The notes: generated by a model not told the origin, from the sequence alone. A stretch of DNA of 64,000 nt from Streptomyces sp. KL109B (GCF_030766935.1 NZ_JASERL010000016.1:186001-250000); one strand, 5' to 3'. Counted from the stretch's first letter, positions 1 through 8,879 are shown. A program made the numbers and translations.

Positions 1-509
1 AGTCCCCTGACCCGCGACGAGCCGAGTACCGAGGTCACGGCGATGAACGCCAGCACCATGATGGCGAAGTAGTCGGGTGCGCCGATGTCGACGGCGAGCG
101 AGGCGACCTTGGGGGCGAGGGCGACCAGCAGGATGGTGCCGATCATGCCGCCGGCGAAGTGTCCGATGGCGGCGGCCGCGAGGGCCTGCGCGCCGCGTCC
201 GGACTTCGCCATGGGGTTGCCTTCCATGGCGGCGACGACGGCGGCGCTCTCGCCGGGTGTGTTGAGGAGGATCGAGGTCGTCGAGCCGCCGAACATGGCG
301 CCGTAGTAGATGCCCGCGAACATGATGAACGCGCCGGTGGGTTCGAGTCCGTACGTCACCGGGAGGAGCAGGGCGACGGCCATGGCGGGGCCGATGCCGG
401 GGAGCACGCCGATGGCGGTGCCGAGGAGGACGCCGATCGCGGCCCAGAGGAGGTTGATGGGGGTGAGGGCCGTACTGAAGCCGTCGAGGAGGGAGTTGAG
501 GGCGTTCAT
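1..509 (-). CDS. tctA: Tripartite tricarboxylate transporter permease TctA, N-terminal part (cut by left edge)
   Basis: Large membrane subunit of a TctABC secondary transporter for citrate-like tricarboxylates. Only the first 169 codons are inside the window; the frame is open from the ATG at 509 to base 1. Visible TctA hallmarks are the glycine-rich segment GIGPAMAVALLLPVTYGL near residue 30 and YYGAMFGGSTTSILLNTPG near residues 58-76, the conserved family signature. Several hydrophobic helices follow. It starts 4 bases after the tctB stop and is the last gene seen of a tctC-tctB-tctA operon. The substrate cannot be read from the sequence. Confidence 0.93.
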   Translation of the reverse strand, partial: MNALNSLLDGFSTALTPINLLWAAIGVLLGTAIGVLPGIGPAMAVALLLPVTYGLEPTGAFIMFAGIYYGAMFGGSTTSILLNTPGESAAVVAAMEGNPMAKSGRGAQALAAAAIGHFAGGMIGTILLVALAPKVASLAVDIGAPDYFAIMVLAFIAVTSVLGSSRVRG

Positions 510-513
510 GGGG

Positions 514-1044
514 TCACAGCACCTCCATCAGGGGGCCGCCCGGCAGCGGGACGCCGAGCAGGTTGTTGAAGACGACGAAGGTGAGGAGGGAGAGCCCGGC
601 GGCGATCAGCGGGTCGCGGGTGAGGTGGCGGCTGCCGAGCGCGTACGCGGCGCCCCAGAAGAGGAGCGCGCCCGCGAGCGGGAAGCCGAGGGGTTCGATG
701 AGGACGGCGGTGGCGAGGAAGACGCCCGCGAGGAGCAGCACGGTGCGCCAGTCGGCGGGTTCGGCCAGGTCGACGTCCTCGCCGGCCTCGGCCTCTCCCC
801 TGCCGCCGCGCAGTACGTCGACGGCGAGGAGCACGGCGACGACGAGGAGCCCGATGCCGACGACGATCGGTACGGTCTTCGGTCCCACGGGTCCGCGCTG
901 GGAGATGTCGACGTCCATGGTGAGCGCGTCGGTGAGGACGAGCACGCCGAGCGCCAACAGCAGGACGCAGACGCCGAGTTCGGAGTGTTCGCGCAGCCAG
1001 GACCGGCGGGTGTCGTCGGTCGGCCGGGTGTCGGTGGCGGTCAC
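514..1044 (-). CDS. tctB: Tripartite tricarboxylate transporter small membrane subunit TctB
   Basis: 176-residue protein with four predicted membrane helices (around residues 28-46, 62-82, 98-124 and 140-170), the TctB size and layout. TctB partners with TctA in the cytoplasmic membrane. I chose the GTG at 1044 because it overlaps the tctC stop as GTGA, a coupled start. The open frame runs further upstream, but that part is out-of-frame tctC sequence. The N-terminus is hydrophilic (VTATDTRPTDDTRRSW) before the first helix. Confidence 0.85.
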   Translation of the reverse strand: MTATDTRPTDDTRRSWLREHSELGVCVLLLALGVLVLTDALTMDVDISQRGPVGPKTVPIVVGIGLLVVAVLLAVDVLRGGRGEAEAGEDVDLAEPADWRTVLLLAGVFLATAVLIEPLGFPLAGALLFWGAAYALGSRHLTRDPLIAAGLSLLTFVVFNNLLGVPLPGGPLMEVL

Positions 1045-2036
1045 AGCCCCAGCTCCTTCAGTACGGACACGACTCTCTTGTCCTGCGCGTCCATGAACGT
1101 CCCGAAGTCGTCGCCGACGAGGAACGCGTCGTCCCAGCCGTTCGACTTCAGCGACTTCTTCCACTCCTCGGACGCGTGCAACTTCTTTACGAGGTTGGTG
1201 AGTTTGTCGCGTTGCGTGCCGGAGAGGCCGGGCGGGGCGACGATGCCGCGCCAGTTGGTGAAGTCGACGTCGTAGCCGGACTCCTTGAGGGTGGGCCCGT
1301 CGAGGCCGGGGACGCGTTCGGGGCCGGTGACGGCGAGCAGGCGCAGCTCACCGCTCTTGATCTGGTCGAGGTACTCGCCCACGCCCGAGACGCCGAAGGC
1401 GACCTTGTCGCCGAGGATGGAGGCGAGGAGTTCGCCGCCGCCGTCGAACGGGACGTAGTTGACCTTCTTCGGCTCGATTCCGGCTGCGCGCGCCATCAGC
1501 ATGGGCGCGAGGTGGTCGGGCCCGCCGGGCGAGGAGCCGCCGCCGACGGGCAGCTTGCCGGGCCGCTTCTTCCAGGCGTCGACGAGCTGCTCGATGTTCT
1601 TGTACGGGGAGTCCTTGGCGACCACGACGACGTCGGCCTCTTCGGTGAGGCGGGCGATGGGCGTCGTGTCGGCGAGGGTGGTCGGGGAGTGGTTGGAGCG
1701 GGCGGCGCCCACCACGCCGAGGCCCATGGACATGGCCAGTTTGCCGTTGCCGTGCTCGCCGACGAGGCGGGTCAGGCCGACGGTGCCGCCGGCGCCCGGC
1801 AGGTTGAACACCTCGATGTTGTGGGTGAGTTCGGCGTCCTCGGCGTTCTTGGCGGCGGTGCGGGCCGTGATGTCGTAGCCGCCGCCCGGGGTGTTGGGGA
1901 CCATGAGGCGCAGGCCGGGGATCTGGGTGCCGGTGTCGGCGCCGCTGCCCGTGGTGAGCAGCGGCGGCCCCACCAGGACGAGCAGCGCGGCCCCGAGCAG
2001 GGCGAGGGGTGTGCGCAGGCGCACGTGTGCCACCAC
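1041..2036 (-). CDS. tctC: Tripartite tricarboxylate transporter substrate-binding protein TctC (Bug family)
   Basis: 331 residues. A hydrophobic export signal (about residues 8-33) is followed by the TctC/Bug periplasmic-binding fold. The phrase LRLMVPNTPGGGYDITAR is the family ligand-loop signature, and GGSSPGGPDHLAP is the second conserved loop. No lipobox Cys is visible, so the protein is either secreted or tethered by an uncleaved signal. It delivers the carboxylate ligand to TctAB. The GTG at 2036 gives the longest plausible signal; a GTG at 2024 is equally possible, since neither has a strong ribosome-binding site. First gene of the operon, divergent from the response regulator at 2178. 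Confidence 0.9.
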   Translation of the reverse strand: MVAHVRLRTPLALLGAALLVLVGPPLLTTGSGADTGTQIPGLRLMVPNTPGGGYDITARTAAKNAEDAELTHNIEVFNLPGAGGTVGLTRLVGEHGNGKLAMSMGLGVVGAARSNHSPTTLADTTPIARLTEEADVVVVAKDSPYKNIEQLVDAWKKRPGKLPVGGGSSPGGPDHLAPMLMARAAGIEPKKVNYVPFDGGGELLASILGDKVAFGVSGVGEYLDQIKSGELRLLAVTGPERVPGLDGPTLKESGYDVDFTNWRGIVAPPGLSGTQRDKLTNLVKKLHASEEWKKSLKSNGWDDAFLVGDDFGTFMDAQDKRVVSVLKELGL

Positions 2037-2093
2037 CTGTCGAGTCGTGGGGAGCAGGGAGGTTGTGGGGACGGGGAGTTCGAGTGGCCCACA

Positions 2094-2112
2094 TGTTGCC
2101 TAGGCGTTAACA
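2094..2112. promoter_or_regulatory. Imperfect palindrome between tctC and the response regulator (possible operator)
   Basis: TGTTGCCTAGGCGTTAACA lies in the 141-base divergent promoter region. TGTT/AACA ends and GCC-TA-GGC centre form an imperfect dyad. Its position would suit a binding site for the adjacent response regulator, but nothing in the sequence proves this. Confidence 0.25.
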
Positions 2113-2177
2113 AGCTGTCGCCCTTCCGCAAGCAACGGACGTTGTGGTCCTTGTGGTCGCACACCTACTCTGCGCCA

Positions 2178-2879
2178 GTGACAAAGGTCTTGATCAAGGT
2201 CTTGATCGTGGACGACGACTTCATGGTGGCGAAGCTGCACAGCCGCTTCGTGTCCGCGATGGACGGTTTCGTGGTGGCCGGGGTCGCGCACAGCGGTACG
2301 GAGGCGCTGCGCGCGGCGGAGGCGGTGCGGCCCGATCTGGTGCTTTTGGACGTGTACTTGCCGGACATGGACGGCATCGAGGTGCTGCGGTCGCTGCGCG
2401 CGGCGGAGGAGCGGGACCCTTCGCGTACGCCGGTGGACGCGCTGTTCATCACGGCGGCGCGGGACGCGGAGATGGTGCGTGCGGCGCTGCGGGCGGGAGC
2501 GCTCCACTACCTCATCAAGCCGTTCAACCAGGCAGCTCTGCAGGAGCAGTTGAGGCATGTGGCGACGTTGCGGGCCCGCCTCGACGGCCTGGACGAGGCC
2601 CGCCAGGAGGACGTCGACCAGATCTTCGGCGCCCGACCGCCGGGTTCCCGCGAACTCCCGAAGGGCCTCGCCGCGCACACCGCGGACCTGGTGGAACAGA
2701 CGCTCCGCGCCCACCCGGGCGGCCTGTCGGCGACGGAGTGCGCGGAGCAGGCGGGCTCGCTCTCGCGGGTGAGCGCGCGCCGGTACCTGGAGTTCTTCGC
2801 GGGCACGGGCCGGGCGCGGGTGACGCTCCGCTATGGCGGGACGGGGCGGCCGGAGCGGCGGTACCGGTGGGTGGCGTAG
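2178..2879 (+). CDS. CitB/DcuR-type response regulator, probable regulator of tctCBA
   Basis: 233 residues. The N-terminal receiver domain has the acidic cluster VDDD (12-14), phosphoacceptor Asp58 in LVLLDVYLPD, Thr92 and Lys114 in YLIKPF. A linker leads to a short C-terminal helix-turn-helix (LSATECAEQAGSLSRVSARR), the layout of CitB/TctD regulators that control carboxylate uptake. It is divergent from tctC, so tricarboxylate-dependent control of that operon is a reasonable inference. No histidine kinase is within the window. GTG 2178 was chosen; TTG 2190 is an alternative because the 12 bases AAGGTCTTGATC are tandemly duplicated at 2184-2207 and encode the repeated K-V-L-I of the N-terminus. 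Confidence 0.85.
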   Translation: MTKVLIKVLIVDDDFMVAKLHSRFVSAMDGFVVAGVAHSGTEALRAAEAVRPDLVLLDVYLPDMDGIEVLRSLRAAEERDPSRTPVDALFITAARDAEMVRAALRAGALHYLIKPFNQAALQEQLRHVATLRARLDGLDEARQEDVDQIFGARPPGSRELPKGLAAHTADLVEQTLRAHPGGLSATECAEQAGSLSRVSARRYLEFFAGTGRARVTLRYGGTGRPERRYRWVA

Positions 2880-3054
2880 AGGCGGGTCCGGGGGCTCGCT
2901 CCGGCTCATTCTGAGCGCAGGCTGAGTGGCACCTTAAGGGCGCCATAAAGATCCACTCGGAGCGCTCCCACGGGCCGAACGGCGCGATTTTCCGGGCTAA
3001 CTTCCTTGCCGCACCCCCCAATGCAATCGATGCAATCGATCAAGGAGTACCCCC

Positions 3055-3996
3055 ATGCCCGCAAGCCGCCGCAAGATCGCCGCGTTCACCACGGTCGGCG
3101 CGATCCCCCTCGCCCTGACCGCTCTCTCGGCGTCGCCCGCGGCAGCGCACGGCACGCTCGGCGACCCGGCGAGCCGCGTCGCCGCCTGTTACGCGGAGGG
3201 CGCCGAGAGCCCGACCTCGGCGGCATGCAAGGCGGCGGTCGCCGAGGGCGGGCCGCAGGCCCTGTACGACTGGAACGGCATCCGTGACGGCGAGGCCGGC
3301 GGCAAGCACCAGGAGCGCATCCCGGACGGCAAGCTGTGCTCGGCGAACTCCGACGAGTTCAAGGGCATGGACCTGGCGCGCGACGACTGGCCCGCGACGA
3401 AGGTCTCGGCGGGCTCGTACACGTTCAAGTACAAGGTGACCGCCCAGCACAAGGGCACCTTCAAGCTCTACATGACGAAGCAGGGCTACGACCCGTCGAA
3501 GCCGCTGAAGTGGTCCGATCTGGACCTGTCGAACCCGGTCGCGACGAAGACCGACCCGACGGCCTCGAACGGCTACTACACCTTCTCCGGCAAGCTCCCC
3601 GACCGTACGGGCCGCCAGCTGATCTACGGCATCTGGCAGCGTTCGGACAGCCCGGAGGCGTTCTACTCCTGCTCGGACGTGACGTACGGCGGCGCGTCGT
3701 CGGCCGCAGCGGCCGCGGCGGAGCCCTCGGACGAGCAGATCGCGGCGGACGCGGACAAGTCGACGGTCGACCACAGCGGGATGGACATGGGCGACTCGTC
3801 ACACGAGTCGCACGAGTCTCACAACTCCCCTTCCACAAAGGGTGGTTCCGGATCCCAGCCCCTCGCCGAGACCGGCGGCGACTCCACCACCCCGTACATC
3901 GCCATGGGCGGCGCGGCCGCCCTCGCGATCGGCGCGGCCGGCCTGTTCGCCTCAATGCGCCGCCGCGCAACGACGCCCGGCCGCCACGGCCGCTAG
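3055..3996 (+). CDS. Secreted AA10 lytic polysaccharide monooxygenase with Met/His linker and sortase-type anchor
   Basis: 313 residues. Signal peptide with cleavage at AAA|H exposes His32, the N-terminal histidine of the copper brace of AA10 enzymes (oxidative cleavage of chitin or cellulose). His132 in TAQHKGTF is the probable second brace residue. The catalytic domain ends near residue 220 and is followed by an Ala-rich linker. A short His/Met/Asp-rich stretch (about 241-262; DHSGMDMG, HESHESH) looks metal-binding. A class-E sortase motif LAETG at 270-274, a membrane helix and an RRR tail follow, so the enzyme is probably wall-anchored. AAGGAG precedes the ATG. No carbohydrate-binding module is present. 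Just upstream, ATGCAATCG is tandemly repeated (3021-3040). Confidence 0.88.
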   Translation: MPASRRKIAAFTTVGAIPLALTALSASPAAAHGTLGDPASRVAACYAEGAESPTSAACKAAVAEGGPQALYDWNGIRDGEAGGKHQERIPDGKLCSANSDEFKGMDLARDDWPATKVSAGSYTFKYKVTAQHKGTFKLYMTKQGYDPSKPLKWSDLDLSNPVATKTDPTASNGYYTFSGKLPDRTGRQLIYGIWQRSDSPEAFYSCSDVTYGGASSAAAAAAEPSDEQIAADADKSTVDHSGMDMGDSSHESHESHNSPSTKGGSGSQPLAETGGDSTTPYIAMGGAAALAIGAAGLFASMRRRATTPGRHGR

Positions 3997-4020
3997 TCAC
4001 TCTCCAAGCGCCGGCCTGCC

Positions 4021-4110
4021 AATCCAGCGCCGGTCGGCCAATCCAGCGCCGGTCGGCCAATCCAGCCCCTCCGGCGCTTGAGGAGCGGGGTCCGGGGCAG
4101 AGCCCCGAGG
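4021..4110. repeat. Dispersed GC-rich element, copy 1, with short tandem repeat upstream
   Basis: Core at 4061-4110 reads AGCCCCTCCGGCGCTTGAGG, then AGCGGGGTCCGGGGCAGAGCCCCG. It closely matches 62391-62440 and 32371-32420 in the same orientation. The last part can fold (GGGGC-AGA-GCCCC) and lies between convergent genes, so it may also act as a terminator. Before it, CGGTCGGCCAATCCAGCGC occurs about two and a half times (4021-4068). Confidence 0.75.
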
Positions 4111-4127
4111 CCGCAACCACGGGAGGG

Positions 4128-5096
4128 TCAGGCCGCCGCAGGGCGCACCGCGTCCGGACCGTACTTGGTCCGGGCGCGGTCGACGACCTCCTCGATGCGA
4201 CGCGCCCGCTCATCCGCCGGATCGAACAACAACTGCCGCGGCGCCCGCTCACCCGCAACCAACCTCTCGGCCCGCACCGCGAGAGCCCGCACCCGCGCCC
4301 GCTGCAACCCCAACCGCTCATGCAGCTCGTACACGACCCCGGTCAACGTAGGCGTATGGTCCGACGCCTCGCGGAGCGTACGCGTACGCACAGTCGTCGT
4401 ACGGTCCGCATACCGCACGGTCAGCGTGAGCGCACCCGCCGCCTGCCCCTCCCCCCGCAACCGCAACCCCACCCGGTCGGCCAGCGCCAGCAACGCCGCC
4501 CGCTGCCGCTCCCGGTCCAACTCATCGCCCGGAAACTCGTGTTCGACGCGGATCGAGCGGGCCGGCGCCTCCGGCACCACCGGCGTCGGATCGACCCCAA
4601 GGGCCGCGTCCCGCAACCGCCGCCCGGCCGCGGCGCCGAGAATCCGTTGCAGCGTGCCGAGCGGCGCGGCGGCGATCCTGCCGACGCTGTCCAGGCCGTA
4701 CGAGGAGAGGGTGCGCGCGGTCGCGGGCCCGACGCCGTGCAGCGCGGCGGCGGGCTTGTGCGCGAGGAAGGCGGTGACGGCGTCCAGGTCGTCGGGCAGT
4801 TCCCGCACCGCGGACGGCGGCCCGTCGGCGGCGACCATCCTGGCCAGCATCGGATTCGCGGCGACCCCGACGGTCGACCGGAGCCCGTACAGGCCCCCGG
4901 TCCTGGCCCGGATCCGCTCGGCGAGCCCCACCGCGTCCGTACCGAAGTACCGCAGGCCGCCGGTGACATCGGCGAACGCGGCGTCCGGCGGCAGCGCCTG
5001 CACGAGGGGCGTGAACTCGGCGAGCAGCCCGAGCAGCCGCAAGTAGAGCTGCTCGTCCACGAGTTCATGAAAGTGCACGTACAAAACCTGCGTCAT
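4128..5096 (-). CDS. Y-family DNA polymerase-like protein, catalytically degenerate (ImuB-like)
   Basis: 322 residues. Palm and fingers resemble DinB/ImuB, and a helix-hairpin-helix (ALHGVGPATARTLSSYGL) plus little-finger region are recognisable. The metal-binding residues are not. The first acidic motif reads VHFHEL instead of D-x-D. The S-I-D-E motif reads PPDAAFADVTG, so the Asp remains but the catalytic Glu is Ala. This matches ImuB, a non-catalytic adaptor that links DnaE2 to the sliding clamp during mutagenic repair. The ATG at 5096 overlaps the dnaE2 stop as ATGA, showing translational coupling. I see no separate imuA next to it. Confidence 0.8.
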   Translation of the reverse strand: MTQVLYVHFHELVDEQLYLRLLGLLAEFTPLVQALPPDAAFADVTGGLRYFGTDAVGLAERIRARTGGLYGLRSTVGVAANPMLARMVAADGPPSAVRELPDDLDAVTAFLAHKPAAALHGVGPATARTLSSYGLDSVGRIAAAPLGTLQRILGAAAGRRLRDAALGVDPTPVVPEAPARSIRVEHEFPGDELDRERQRAALLALADRVGLRLRGEGQAAGALTLTVRYADRTTTVRTRTLREASDHTPTLTGVVYELHERLGLQRARVRALAVRAERLVAGERAPRQLLFDPADERARRIEEVVDRARTKYGPDAVRPAAA

Positions 5097-8000
5097 CCCG
5101 CACTCCCCGGACTCTGATGCCACAACTTGCGGCCCCGGCCCTGCTTGACGGATTCGCCGGCCGGCCGCAGATCCGCCCAGGGATGCAGGTCGTAACCGGT
5201 CTCCAGACGGATGCTGCGCTCACCCACCGCGCCACCGCCCGCCACGCCACCGCCCGCCACGCCGCCGCCCACCGCGCCACCGCCCGCCACGCCGCCACCC
5301 GCCACGTCTCCGCCCACCGCGCCGCCGCCCGCCGCGGGCCGCTCCTCGGTGAGCCGCTCCGTCACCGCCGACAGCCCTCCCGTGCGCCGCAGTTCGGCGA
5401 GTTCGGCCAGGTCCCACGCGGCGGCCCCGGTGACGGAGAGCGCCTTGCCGCTGCCGCCGCCGCGCCGCTGCACCACTCCTCGTACGAGGAGCAGCCAGGC
5501 GTGGAAGACGGTGTGCGCGGCCGCGTCGTGGCTGTCCTCGAAGAACGCGCAGTCGACAAGCCCGGACGTGTCGTCGAGGGTCGTGAAGATGACGCGCTTG
5601 CCGGAGCGGACCGGCGGCGTCTGCACGGCGCCCTTCGCCCCGGCGACGAGGACGACCTGTCCGTGCGGCAGGTCGCGCAGCCGCCGCGCGTCGACGACGC
5701 CCAGTTCGTCGAGCAACTCCCGGTGTTCGCCGAGGAGATGGCGCGAGGTGTCCATGCCGAGCACGCCGAGCTCGGCGCCGAGCCGTTCGACGTCGTCGAG
5801 ATCGGGCAACTGGGCCGGGGCGACCTCGGCGGGCCCGCCACCCGTTTCACCGAGCGCCAACTGCCCCTGCGCACCACCCCGTTGCCCCTTGCTCAGCTCA
5901 GCGATGTGCAGCATCAGATCCCGCCGGTTGCGCCCGAACGCGTCCAACGCGCCCACCTGCGCGAGCCGTTCGGCCACCGGTCGCGACGGCCGGGCCCGGG
6001 AGACGAAGTCCTGGAGCGAGACGTAGGGGCGCCCCGCGACGATCCGCTCCGCCTCGGCCTCGCTCATGCCGCGTACGTCGGCGAGCGCGAGCCGGAGGCC
6101 GTGCACGGAGCGGCCACCACCGTCCGGATCAGACACCAGTTCGATTCGATAGGCCGCGTCCGACGCGTTCACATCCAGCGCAAGCACCGGCACCCCCCAC
6201 CGCCGCGCGTCCGCGAGCAGCAGCCGCTTCGGGTACATGCCGGGATCGTGCGTGAGCAGCCCCGCGTAGAACGCGGCCGGATGGTGCGCCTTCAGCCACG
6301 CCGACTGGTAGGAGGGCACGGCGAACGCCACGGCGTGCGCCTTGCAGAACCCGTACGCGCCGAACGCCTCGACGATCTCCCAGGTCCGCGCCACGACCTC
6401 CTCCGCGTATCCGCGCTCGCGCGCCCGCCGCGCGAACCAGGCCCGCACCCGCCCGACCTGGTCCGCCTTCGACAGGGCCCGCCGCGTGTAGTCGCCGAAG
6501 GCGAGGCTGCACCCGGTCATGACGTGCAGGATCCGGATGATCTGCTCGTGGAAGACGACCACGCCGCACGTCTCCTCCAGCGCCCCCTTCAGGTCCTCGT
6601 GCGGGTACGCGGGCGCCTGCTTGCCGTGCCGCGCCTTGATGAACGGGTCGACCATGTTGGCCGCGACGGGGCCCGGCCGGAACAGCGAGATGTCCACGAC
6701 CAGGTCGTGGAAGGTCTCGGGCTGCAGCCGCGCCAACAGGTCGCGCTGGCCAGGCGACTCGGTCTGGAAGACGCCCAACGTCTGTGAGGACTTGATGAGT
6801 TGATACGTCTTCGGGTCGCCGGGCGGCACCTGCGCCGGGTCGTCCAGGTCCACCCGCGCACCCGACACCCGCTCGACCTCGGCGACCGAGTGCGCCATCG
6901 CGGACTGCATCCGCACCCCGAGGACGTCGAGCTTGAGCAGGCCGAGGTCCTCCACGTCCTCCTTGTCGAACTGGGACATGGGAAAGCCCTCCGTGCTGGT
7001 CGGCACGACCGGCGTGCGCCCCAGCAGGGTGGTGTCGGAGAGCAGCACCCCGCACGGGTGCATGGCGATCCCCCGCGGCAGCGCGTCGAGCGCCTCGACC
7101 AGGTCCCACATCCTGCTCCCGCCGTACGCCTCCGGGTCGATGCCGCGCAGCTCCGGCAGCTCCTGGAGCGCGGAGCGGGCGTCGCGGGCGCGGATGTGCG
7201 GGAAGGACTTCGCGAGCCGGTCCACCTCGTCCGGCTCCATGCCGAGGGCGAGGCCCACGTCCCGTACGGCATGGCGGACCCGGTAGGTCTCCGGCATGGA
7301 CACGGTCGCCACCCGCTCGGGCCCGAAGCGGTCCAGGATCGCCCGGTAGACCTCCAGGCGGCGGGCGGACTCCACGTCGATGTCGATGTCGGGCAGCTCC
7401 ATGCGCTGCTCGGACAGGAAGCGCTCCATGAGCAGCCCGTGTTCGACCGGGTCGGCGGTCGCGATGCCGAGCAGGTGGTTGACGAGCGAGCCCGCGCCCG
7501 AGCCGCGCGCGGCGACCCGGATACCCAACTCCCGGGTGTCCTGCACCACTTGAGCGACCGTCAGGAAGTACGAGGCGTAGCCCTGACGCTCGATGAGGCG
7601 CAGCTCGTCCTCCAGTCGGTCCCAGTAGCGGCGCTTGTAGTCGTAGCGGCGCGCCAGCATCGCGGCGGCGCAGCGCGAGCGCAGGACCCGGTCGGGGGTG
7701 CGGCGGGCGGCGCCGACGAGGTCCGGTTCGGGGAAGTGGACGCGGCCGAGCCCCAGGTCGTCCTCGGGGTCGACCCGGCAGGCGGCGGCGGTGTCCTCGG
7801 TGACGACGAGGAGGCGGCGCGCGGTGTTGCCGCGGTATCCGGCGGCCTCGGAGACCTGGAGGGCGATGTCGGCCATGTCCTTCGCGGGCTTGAGCCACCG
7901 TTCGCCGCTGTCGAGCGCGGCGCGCTGGTCGATCGGCACGAGTCGGCGGGCGGAGTCGAGGACGTCGGCGACCGGGCCCTGTCCGGGGTCTGCGTAGCGG

Positions 8001-8674
8001 ACGGCGTTGCTGAGTACGGGGAGGATCCCCTGGTCGGCGGCGAATCCGAGGGAGCGGGCGGCGTGCCGCAGCGAGCCGAAGCCGGTGCCGCTCAGGCCGT
8101 GGCAGACGACCTCGACGCGCAGCGCCGCGCTCCCGTACCGCTCCCGCCAGGGCGCGAGCAGCCGGGCGGCGCGGTCCGGGCGTCCGGCGGCGAGCGCGCG
8201 GCCGACGTCCGAGTCGGGTCCGAGGAGTACGAAGGCGGGGCCGCGGTCGTGGCCCTCCCCCAGCGAGTCCCAGGGCAGCAGCGGCCGGCGGTCGGTCCCC
8301 GCGTCCCGGTGCGCGGCGGTGACGAGGCGGCACAGTTCGGCCCAGCCGGCCGCGCCGTCCCGTGCGAGGAAGGTCACGCGCTGCGCCGACTCGTCGACGA
8401 ACGCGCCGCCGCGCGCAGGGGTGCGCCGCCGCTCGGTGCGCTCGGCCGCCTCCACGGGGGCCGCGACCGCCAGATCGACCCCGAACAGCGGCCGGATCCC
8501 GGCCCGGCCCGCGGCCTTCGCGAAGCGGACGGCGCCGCCGAGGGTGTCGCGGTCGGTCAGGGCGAGCGCGTCGAGCCCGCGCGCGGCGGCCTGTTCGGCG
8601 AGCGCGTCCGGGTGCGAGGCCCCGTAGCGCAGGGAGAAGCCTGAGGCGGTGTGCAGATGCGTAAAGCCCCGCAT
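5093..8674 (-). CDS. dnaE2: Error-prone DNA polymerase III alpha subunit DnaE2
   Basis: 1193 residues. The N-terminal PHP domain starts FTHLHTASGFSLRYG. The polymerase core carries PDIDIDVESARR with the catalytic Asp pair, followed by HhH and OB-fold regions. Together with the coupled ImuB-like gene this suits the damage-inducible translesion system of actinobacteria. Start: ATG 8674 has GAGG 8 bases upstream; GTG 8683 is possible. Near the C-terminus a Gly/Ala/Val run (VAGGG-type pentapeptides, encoded at 5225-5334) separates the OB fold from a conserved tail (SIRLETGYDLHPWADLRP). I found no convincing LexA box upstream. Confidence 0.92.
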   Translation of the reverse strand: MRGFTHLHTASGFSLRYGASHPDALAEQAAARGLDALALTDRDTLGGAVRFAKAAGRAGIRPLFGVDLAVAAPVEAAERTERRRTPARGGAFVDESAQRVTFLARDGAAGWAELCRLVTAAHRDAGTDRRPLLPWDSLGEGHDRGPAFVLLGPDSDVGRALAAGRPDRAARLLAPWRERYGSAALRVEVVCHGLSGTGFGSLRHAARSLGFAADQGILPVLSNAVRYADPGQGPVADVLDSARRLVPIDQRAALDSGERWLKPAKDMADIALQVSEAAGYRGNTARRLLVVTEDTAAACRVDPEDDLGLGRVHFPEPDLVGAARRTPDRVLRSRCAAAMLARRYDYKRRYWDRLEDELRLIERQGYASYFLTVAQVVQDTRELGIRVAARGSGAGSLVNHLLGIATADPVEHGLLMERFLSEQRMELPDIDIDVESARRLEVYRAILDRFGPERVATVSMPETYRVRHAVRDVGLALGMEPDEVDRLAKSFPHIRARDARSALQELPELRGIDPEAYGGSRMWDLVEALDALPRGIAMHPCGVLLSDTTLLGRTPVVPTSTEGFPMSQFDKEDVEDLGLLKLDVLGVRMQSAMAHSVAEVERVSGARVDLDDPAQVPPGDPKTYQLIKSSQTLGVFQTESPGQRDLLARLQPETFHDLVVDISLFRPGPVAANMVDPFIKARHGKQAPAYPHEDLKGALEETCGVVVFHEQIIRILHVMTGCSLAFGDYTRRALSKADQVGRVRAWFARRARERGYAEEVVARTWEIVEAFGAYGFCKAHAVAFAVPSYQSAWLKAHHPAAFYAGLLTHDPGMYPKRLLLADARRWGVPVLALDVNASDAAYRIELVSDPDGGGRSVHGLRLALADVRGMSEAEAERIVAGRPYVSLQDFVSRARPSRPVAERLAQVGALDAFGRNRRDLMLHIAELSKGQRGGAQGQLALGETGGGPAEVAPAQLPDLDDVERLGAELGVLGMDTSRHLLGEHRELLDELGVVDARRLRDLPHGQVVLVAGAKGAVQTPPVRSGKRVIFTTLDDTSGLVDCAFFEDSHDAAAHTVFHAWLLLVRGVVQRRGGGSGKALSVTGAAAWDLAELAELRRTGGLSAVTERLTEERPAAGGGAVGGDVAGGGVAGGGAVGGGVAGGGVAGGGAVGERSIRLETGYDLHPWADLRPAGESVKQGRGRKLWHQSPGSAG
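5225..5334. repeat. 15-bp tandem repeat inside dnaE2
   Basis: About seven imperfect copies of GCCACCGCCCGCCAC, in frame on the minus strand, encode GGGVA/GGGAV pentapeptides. The period is a multiple of three, so copy number can vary without breaking the reading frame. Confidence 0.85.
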
Positions 8675-8879
8675 CCGAACCACCTCGCCACTACTCCCCC
8701 CTCTGTCCGACCTGTCAGGCCTGTACGACCTGCCACACCAGCCCCATCAGGGCCGATGCCCTCACCGTAAACCATGTTCGAATATCTGTGCGAGTCGAAA
8801 CGGTCACCCGAAACCGGCCACCCACTCGTTCGGCCCACCCCGACTGCATGAGCCGGGGCCTCGCCCGAGCGTTGAGGAC

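Noticed and set aside
5225..5334. CRISPR-like array
   Set aside because: The repeats are 15 bp, contiguous without spacers and in frame within dnaE2.
8761..8790. Possible LexA/SOS box upstream of dnaE2 (GTTCGA half-site at 8776-8781)
   Set aside because: The opposite half-site is degenerate (expected GAAC reads TAAA at the required spacing), so it does not meet the usual SOS-box pattern.
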